Shown: piece by piece, positions 56,791 to 64,000 of the stretch
Position numbering within the stretch: the first letter of the stretch is position 1
Layout of the letters: each line of letters opens with the position of its first letter
NCBI GenBank assembly: GCA_039090855.1
Contig: CM077024.1
Location: 68,636,594-68,700,593 of the forward strand
Origin: Macrothele yani
Lineage: Eukaryota > Arthropoda > Arachnida > Araneae > Macrothelidae
DNA length: 64,000 bases
Reading direction: 5' to 3'
Made by a program: the position numbers and the translations under genes
The notes under the pieces: generated by a model
Databases searched by the model: none
What the model saw: the letters and a program-made list of their open reading frames with translations, nothing else
Told to the model about the DNA's origin: nothing

Positions 56791-59304
56791 TATTCAGGAA
56801 TACAAATATATAAATTTCTATCCATGCGGAAAGCAACTCAAAATGAGATTTTCAAAAGTAAATAAAGATGTTCCGATCTGCGTTGCACGGTGTTTTCGCA
56901 GTGGAATGTTATGGACCAGAATGGAGATTTTCAGTCTTGGGATGTATCAGCGATTCGTATCCGGTTAGTGTAAAGGAAACCTTAGGTTTCCATCTCATGT
57001 GGCAAGGACATTACGGAAGGCAACTGCACCGGCCATCGTTCAGTGTGTAGTCGAAGGCAGAATTCCTCCAAGTGCAAATCTGGTTTAATTTGAGCACAGG
57101 ATGTAAATGAAGGCAAAGCAAAATGCGCATGTATTACGCAAAAACAGCTTTCCAGATAAGCATTACTTGCAGTTTTATTCTCGACATCTTTCCTACTGTG
57201 AGTAAGATTTCTCGTTATAACTTTCTCACTGCAAGGTTTTTCAGCGCCAGACACTTTTTCCACCTTTTGGTTGTCTTGTCGTGAAAATGAATTCTTTAAC
57301 AAAAAGTTATATTTTATTATTCTTGATCAGAAATATATCTGTTTTCAAGCCATGGCATACAATACAAATGTTACTGTCATTGAAGAATCTGAGTATAACG
57401 TAATACGAATTGAAAACAGAATGCATTTGCACAATTTGTAGATACTGCACGCAGAAAAACTCAAGTATTTTACATGCTGTGCAGAAGAGAAACCATGTGA
57501 TTAACAACTTCCCAGTCACAATGCCTTCTTAGTCTGTTCAACATTAGCAAGCAGTGGAAGCACTGTGTTTCCTTTATTGGTTGGTACTCTCACGGGGAAT
57601 AATAGCAGATACACAGAACTTCCACTCCAGACAAGTGTCAACATTTTTCTCATCATATAGACAAGTACCAACACTTGTTTCACTTCTTGCAGTTTTCTGT
57701 CGCATTATAGAGAATCCATGTTGTTTCCAGCCGCATAAAAGTCACACATACCACTGTACTTTTTCTGTCAAAAAAGTCATCCATACCATTGCACTTATTC
57801 CTTTTATATGAAAACTTCGGAATTCTGTTTCAGATAACTTTGTCTCTTAACTGATTACAGCTTTCACCTAATCCTGAATGAAAACCATTTAATGATAACA
57901 GTTTTTCAAATTAAAAAAAAGCATAGATCGTACGTTTTTCTATGACTGAGACAATGACGGTAGACACTATAATTCGTGCATGAATACTAGTATTAAAAGA
58001 AATCCGTCTTGTTGCACGATGATATTTATTCAGCTAAAAAACGAAATCTATATACAGTTTAAAATACGAATTGAAACCAGAATGCATTGTCTACCACTAC
58101 CAATTTTAAGAAATGCACTGTTATCTTGGAAATCTAGATATAGGTTCATTGTCCAGAGAAAGGGCTCTCATACAGAAACTTAAGGAAGAAATAATTTTAT
58201 TTTAAACATTAATTATATTTCTGGAAAGTCCTTCTAAAAATGTGTTAACAACCTCTGTAGTTTTCATTGTCGGGCATCTCCTAGTGATCGTGTGGTACGT
58301 AACACGAACATCTAAGTACTTCTTAGGTGTCACTAACATAATTACCAGTGGGATCCTAATTTAGCATCATAAGAAAGTTTTGAAAAATAGCAATGGATAA
58401 AAACTCATAACAAATGGAAAATATGTCCTCATTAGACATGTAATCACATAAAGCTTTGATTTTCTATGTCTCTTTCCTTACTTTACTACCCAACAAAGCG
58501 AACGCACACCTCTCTTCTTTGATGTTTAGCCTCGAGTATGGCACAGCAGAATTTGCGCTGCGGAACATCTGTTCCATTTACATCACTTCAGAAACTGTGT
58601 TTGAATATATGACCATCTAAGTTGAAGAAAAGTTGGTTTTAATCCTCACATACTTCCACGTTAGATGATACTGACAATTTTGTTTAGACGTAGTAAGAAT
58701 GAACAGATTTGTTCCAACTAATTTACAAATGATGATACAAGTTATTATTAAGTACTGTAGACCACTCGTCTATGATATAATGGAGATATTTTCATAATCG
58801 GGACGTTTTCTACGAAGATGATCTTTCATGTCATAAAATTGAGTTATCAACTTACAAAATGTGCCTATGGAAAAGGTTTGCAGAATACGGAGGAAGAAGT
58901 TTGTGAAACCAAATGCTTCTGAAGCACAGCCCTGGATATGTTACTGATTAATTGTATGCATTAACGAATTGACCTGGAGAAGTTCAACTCTTCGACAGTT
59001 TCAGACTGTGCTTACCCTGAATTGCTCATATCCGTTGAACTAACAGATAAAAATAAGTGGATCAATAACAGTAGCCTTAGATGGTCAAGAGAAGAATGTA
59101 CCTGATCACTGTGTCTCAATAAATCGTTATTACGACTTGACTATCTTCTTGACCTTTCGTCGTATGGTACCGCCGTGTGGTAGCTTTACCGTGCAGTTCC
59201 TTATTTCGTATCGGAATAAGAGAAGTGGAGTCAGGTTCCATTGCTAACATCTAATACAAAAATGTCGTTGTCATCTATAATAAACGATATTAACCTGGTC
59301 ACCT

Positions 59305-59364
59305 GGAGCAATGACGCTCTGAGCAAGGTGGAACCCACCTTGCTCAGAGCGTCATTTTAGCTCC
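59305..59364. repeat. Long perfect hairpin
   Basis: A 22-bp perfect inverted repeat (59310-59331 with 59335-59356; arm core gacgctctgagcaaggtgg) encloses a 3-base centre. After a 3-base bulge on one side it extends by ggagc (59305-59309) and gctcc (59360-59364). It lies in otherwise AT-rich DNA. No ORF or transposon terminus is associated. Confidence 0.9.
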
Positions 59365-60961
59365 ACATTTCCGCGTGTTCTTCGCATATCGTCTTGTACA
59401 TGCACTTTTATGTGTTTTATACTCTTTAAATGCCCAATATACAAGACATTATCTCACATTGACACTGGGGTTTTTAAATAGCGTTGAAATATCTTAATCA
59501 TGTCATATATGACGGAACGGGATTTCCCAAATTTTAATGATACGATTGGAAATGCTTGCTAGTGGAATGTTTTCGTTCGTTAAAAATTCAACCACTACCC
59601 AGTGGTTCACATTTTCAGCTGTCTTGGCTCCAGCGACCGATAACGAATTGTTGCCTCTCCTTTTTTACACTACGAAAGAATGGCGCAACAATAAAAAGGG
59701 CAATCAAGAGTACTGGCATATTGCGTCATACTGGGGCATAACGAAAGCCCGATTCATAACATGACTCTTTGTTGGATTATTTTTGGCTACTCATATAAAT
59801 TCTGAACGTTTCCCATGTTTACATTTGCAAATGATGTATAATTACGTCACTTACAGGGAAAACAGAAGAATGTAATTGATTAACATTTAAAAAATAAATT
59901 TGCAGATGAAAATTAACGCCACTTAGCGAGAAAACTGTGCATCAGGGTAATTCGGTGATAGATAGGTTGCTAGTGTCATTGATATATTAATATATGTCCC
60001 AACCGAAAGGATTTATCCAATCCGATTTAAAGATGCAACGATATCATGTCTACTGATTCAAGCAGACTCTTATCTGAGAAAGAACGTGATAAAATCTTAT
60101 CAGAAGCAGTACAAATGCACCATATCCTAATATTCAACACTATCTGATATCTCAAAATGTGTACATATTGTAATATCTTTTCCGCTGCTTGTCTTACAAA
60201 TGAGGGCAAACTCACGCGCATCATATCACCTTTTTCTTTAGTAGTTGCTTAATCAACAAGAAATACACTTCACTTTCAGTAGCTGTTCTTTTTTCAGCGT
60301 TAATTATGTTGGGCATTATAGCGTTAAATTTCTAGGCAGTTCTTCCAAAATGGTGATATAAACCCAGCAACTCCAAACGGTGTGTATTAAGTCCGTTTAA
60401 GAAAATAACTTTTGCTGTTTGCTTGCATTATGCATCAAGTTCTTTCAGTTTCTTAAGTTTGTCATGAACAAATATTTCAAAAGCTTTCGAAAAGGCTGAT
60501 GGAGGAGTTTTACGCGATAACATTACCAACTAAATTCAAAGGAAAATTCGCTGCAATGCAGCATAATGCAAACATCCGGCGGTGCATTGCTGCTCTTTTG
60601 CGCTACTAATGTTGTTTACAAACAATGCCTTCAGGCTGGATACATAAAGAGCATTTCTTCCGGTCGTTCTCCTCTTCGAGCGCCCTTCGGAGTAACATCT
60701 CTCGAGATAAAACACTAAGCAGATAGATGTGCAGCTTCCTAAAGACTTTCACGCGAAGCCCTGGAAAGTTCAGTTTTACTTGGCAGGAATCCAAAATGCT
60801 TGAGTATTATGTAGCTAAGACTAAATCTTTAGAATTCATAACGATATGCAAATGTAACGTAAGACTGGTGTATTCTAATGATGAAATTACGCTTGCGTGA
60901 AGGAAAGCCTCGTCGTTTATAATGTGGGCTTGATATTTGGATATCAGTATTCCGCAAGCGC

Positions 60962-60962
<1 letters not shown>

Positions 60963-60992
<30 letters not shown>
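60963..60992. repeat. (TA)n microsatellite
   Basis: An uninterrupted TA run of 15 repeats. Confidence 0.95.
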
Positions 60993-60994
<2 letters not shown>

Positions 60995-61653
60995 TAAAGA
61001 CGAGGTCGAGGTTTTCATTATATTCTCGTGAAGACAAAGCAAACTGGTGCGTCTCCTCATAGTTATATATATGAATGCCACAAAATTTATGAGCAACGCA
61101 AAAGGGATAGGCCCAGAATTATAAATAGGATATCTGTTCCTCATTTTCACTGGAACTGCATTATAAGCTGCCATCTGCGGTGGACGCGATCAAGTTGAGA
61201 TAAAACAGAATCTTATCAGTTGAAATGCACTTTCGCAAAGTTAAGAGAAGATTCACATATGATCCATTTCTTTGATGCAATACATCGAAATATAAAAAAC
61301 AAATGCATACCAAAAATATATTAGTTCAATATATACGCATATCGAAACATTTCCCCGAGATGAGCTTCATGGAAATGTTTGGGTTAGGGAGAAATTACTC
61401 ATGTTAAGATTCGCAAACTACAAAAGTTAAAGCCCTTGCGTTAAAACAAAAGTTAAAGCTACAAAAGTTAAAGCCCTTGCGTTAAAATTCGAATTTGTGT
61501 AATCTGTAATTTCAGTTCATTCAATCAAATAAATAAAAAGCAAATTTTTTTTGTATAAGAATGACGTGTTTTTTGTTAGTTAAGGTGGAAAATAAAATTA
61601 AAATATGTGTGCAGACCTATGAATTTATGATTCGAACAAATATAAAAATGTAC

Positions 61654-62794
61654 TACTACGTTAAAAAAGTTCCGGAACGTTTTGAATATTTGCCAAATGT
61701 TAGTGCATTACGTCATTCCCAGCTGAGCAAGCGAAGAGAATGATGTGACCGACCATCCAGAACCGGTTTGATCCAGATCCAACACGTACAGCATGTGTGC
61801 GTAGTTCGTGATTACAGGCATTCGAGGCTCTCCGTCGCGAGGACAACGATGTCGAATTTTGAACAGCTTTCAAGTGTAAAATTTTGTGTTCTGCTCGGAA
61901 AATCTTTCGCTGATACTGTTCAAATTATTAAGTCAGCGTACAGTGAGAGTGCAGTGAGTCGAACTAGAGTTTATGCGTGGTATCGACGATTCGAAAACGG
62001 GCGACAGAGTATCGAGGATGATGAGAGGTCAGGACGAATTTCAACATCCGCAAAGGATGAACAAATCGCCATTGTCAAAGACATTGTGAAAAATGACCTT
62101 CGAAAAACTCTTGCAGCGATTGCAGAAGTTGCCGGCATCTCAGTTGGAAGTTGCTATGCCATTATACAAATTGTTCTCAAAAACCTGACCCAAGAAAAAA
62201 ATGGATGAGCTCATGCAAGTTTGCGGGGATAACATCGATGCAGTGGATTCAGATCCCGATCTCTTGAATCTATTGATCACTGGCGATGAGACTTGGTGCT
62301 TTCTGTACGACCCCCAATCTAACCGACAGTCAAAAGTGTGGGAATGACCGTCGTCACCACGACCAAAAAATTCAAGGCTGACCGCTCCAAAGGAAAGGAG
62401 ACCAACTCGTGAGTGCTCCATCACGATAATGCGCCGGCTCACAGATCCCTCCTGGTGTCTGATTACCTACCCAAACATCACGTTCCCGTTCTTCCACAAC
62501 CAGCTTATTCCCCTGATCTGACCCCGTGTGACTTTTTCCTTTTTCCCGGGATGAAGAATTTGCTTAAGGGGCGACGCTTCTCAAGTTCCGAAGAAGTGCA
62601 ACGAACTGCGACGGAAGCACTGGAGGATGTGGCAAAAGAAGGCTTGCAATCTGCATTTGAATCTTTGTATGAGGTCTGGCAAAAATGCATAGTTGCATAG
62701 GGTAACTACTTCGAAGGAAACACCGCATAAACAGGTATTATCTGTACTCATTCTTTTTTAGTATAAAAAGTTCCGGAACTTTTTGAACGTAGTA
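61654..62794 (+). mobile_element. mariner transposon, internally deleted
   Basis: Terminal inverted repeats of about 30 bp each contain the palindrome gttccggaac (left tactacgttaaaaaagttcc, right ...ggaactttttgaacgtagta). TA lies at both ends. 1141 bp, shorter than the usual 1.25-1.3 kb because the middle of the gene is missing. Confidence 0.88.
61849..62700 (+). pseudogene. mariner transposase (DD34D), deleted
   Basis: ATG 61849 (MSNFEQLSSVKFCVLLGKSF) starts the paired-like helix-turn-helix region with YAWYRRFENGRQSIEDDERS. A frame change near 62180 follows, then the first block LLITGDETWCFLYDPQSNRQ at about 62272 and a stop at about 62345. PRPKKFKADRSKG is then followed directly by the second block LHHDNAPAHRSLL at about 62415, so roughly 60 residues normally lying between them are missing. 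The third block YSPDLTPCDFFLFPG at about 62510 ends in Asp, as in mariner. The C-terminus reaches TAG at 62698. All three Asp are present. Confidence 0.87.
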
Positions 62795-63310
62795 ATTTAT
62801 CGCTTGAGCAAAATTTCATATTGAATCGCAATTAAGAAAACTATTCAAGTCATATTATTACTAATTGTTTCAGATTTATTTCTGCTATTAGAGCTCCCAT
62901 ATCTCTCTATTATCCTATATCATTTGCCATTTTTTATCCTACGAGGAAGTTTTCTGGAATGTTTTCAAATCACTACCCTTTACAGTATTAGTCATAGATG
63001 CTGCTGAATAGTTGCAATTGTAATGATGGATGTAATTCCTGTTTTATTTGTTACACTAGGGGTTTTTTTCAAACGCTCTTCTGGTACAACGAGTTAAGGG
63101 TTTTCCAAGTTCGTCTTAAAGAAATCCGGATTTTATTTCTGAAATCATTGGTGTACTGCTGAATTCACTTTTTCATCAGAGGAGAAGTGATGGCCCCTCA
63201 AGTACGAGGTGTTCCGCTTAGCCGTATAATAAAAGAAAGTATCATATATTTTGAACTCCCCACAATTTATTAGCGACACGTATTCTTTCAGATACATGAA
63301 CAGAGATTTT
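62795..63310. other. AT-rich spacer
   Basis: No gene or repeat was recognised. Confidence 0.35.
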
Positions 63311-63314
63311 TTTT

Positions 63315-64000
63315 ACATGTGCAATGAACTTCAACATGAGCTCTCCTGATTGCGTGGCAAACGTTCAACCGGCATTCTACCTCAGCCCACGTGTTGAGAA
63401 GCATTTAGTACGTGACGTTGTTGATTGCAGCACGAATTCTGTCGCGGATTACGCACCAGTGTAGCGTACACCTAGTACTTAACAAATCCACACACGAAAA
63501 AGTCCGGAGGAGTCAGGTCTGGTGATCTGGGGACCATGCAATGAACGTTGATCCTCCCCCAATCCATCCTGTTGGGAAGTGGTCATCTAACGATGTGTGG
63601 ACATCTTTGGAAAAGTGCGGGAGCCCCATCTTGTTGGAAAATTGTTCCTACAGGAACATGAGGCATAGCGTATCCCTGTAACATGTCCAGGCATGTTAGT
63701 CCAGTTATCGTGGCCTCCGCAAAATAAAGGAACCGATGATTTTCTTCTTCATGATCCCACAACAAACATTGCATTTTGTAGAATACTGTTCGTGTTCATG
63801 AATAACGTATGGATTTTCGGACCTCCAGATGCGGTAGTTATGTCTGTTTACTTTCCCAGACACGTGGAATGTTGACTCGTCTGAAAAGCATACCTGGTGT
63901 AAAAATTTATCGTCGGCAGCAATTTTGGACAACTTTGTGTCGGCAAATTTTTTCCGTGCTGTCTGTCATGCGGCTTAACTTGTTGAAGAAGTTGAATCTT
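63315..64000 (-). pseudogene. Mariner/Tc1-like DDE transposase, incomplete at window edge
   Basis: Minus-strand catalytic part of a further transposase family. FSDESTFHVSG is at about 63870. A frame overlap near 63740 is followed by TITGLTCLDMLQGYAM, then the second block IFQQDGAPALFQ at about 63625, and PDLTPPDFFV at about 63500 with Asp as third residue. The C-terminal part contains stops and frame changes down to about 63315. The N-terminal DNA-binding part would lie beyond position 64000. No terminal repeat could be assigned at the low-coordinate side. Confidence 0.8.

Larger units (their letters stand above)
56791..61653. other. AT-rich region, no gene recognised
   Basis: 4.9 kb with no supported coding region. 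It contains a long hairpin at 59305-59364, a (TA)n run at 60963-60992, a short duplication near 61420-61485 (aaagttaaagcccttgcgtt twice) and a weak copy of the degenerate repeat seen at 34-36 kb near 59930-60050. Confidence 0.45.

Noticed and set aside
55284..56825. Minus-strand ORFs of 100-180 codons over the family C transposon
   Set aside because: They are antisense shadows of the GC-rich transposase gene. The sense strand carries the recognisable motifs.

Overview
The window looks like transposon-rich, non-coding DNA of a metazoan, most likely an arthropod. It is AT-rich between insertions and packed with Tc1/mariner copies, a BEL/Pao LTR retrotransposon, RTE-type and other non-LTR elements, and tRNA-derived SINEs. 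That mix is typical of large arthropod genomes such as spiders or large-genome insects, but the species cannot be fixed from the sequence. I found no convincing host protein gene and no functional tRNA or rRNA gene. Almost every recognisable protein belongs to a mobile element.

Layout. 1-1.27 kb: no recognisable gene. 1.27-2.5 kb: Tc1-like element. 3.88-5.56 kb: decayed non-LTR retrotransposon (minus). 6.6-11.06 kb: a nearly intact Tc1 copy (minus), a 37/74-bp satellite fused to a truncated second copy of the same family (plus), and a fragment of another Tc1 family. 11.2-24.2 kb: SINEs, a foldback element, two more Tc1 remnants, a SINE whose tRNA-like head is repeated four times, a TCGAA-rich repeat, a 108-120-bp satellite with inverted flanks, and two arginine-tRNA-like sequences. 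24.45-30.79 kb: complete BEL/Pao element with 433-bp LTRs, a 5-bp target duplication and a lysine-tRNA primer site, but broken gag-pol. 31.4-37.5 kb: three SINEs and degenerate repeats. 37.7-38.9, 43.4-44.5 and 44.6-45.8 kb: three different Tc1-like families. 45.85-49.04 kb: RTE-type LINE with one uninterrupted 986-codon ORF, the only apparently intact mobile-element gene here. 50-52.7 kb: threonine-tRNA-like SINEs with an inverted arm, a Tc1 remnant and a 206-bp degenerate satellite. 53-56.8 kb: an internally deleted Tc1 derivative and another Tc1 element with 36-bp identical terminal repeats. 59.3 kb: a 22-bp-stem hairpin. 61.65-62.8 kb: internally deleted mariner. 63.3-64 kb: part of another DDE transposase running off the window.

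Relationships. The genes do not form a pathway. The Tc1/mariner elements encode (or encoded) cut-and-paste DDE transposases acting on their own TA-flanked inverted repeats. The LINE and BEL elements copy through RNA. SINEs carry internal pol III promoters and borrow LINE machinery. The most unusual structures are the tandem SINE heads, the satellite with inverted flanks, the foldback element with nested palindromes, and the mismatch between young LTRs and a heavily broken coding region in the BEL element.
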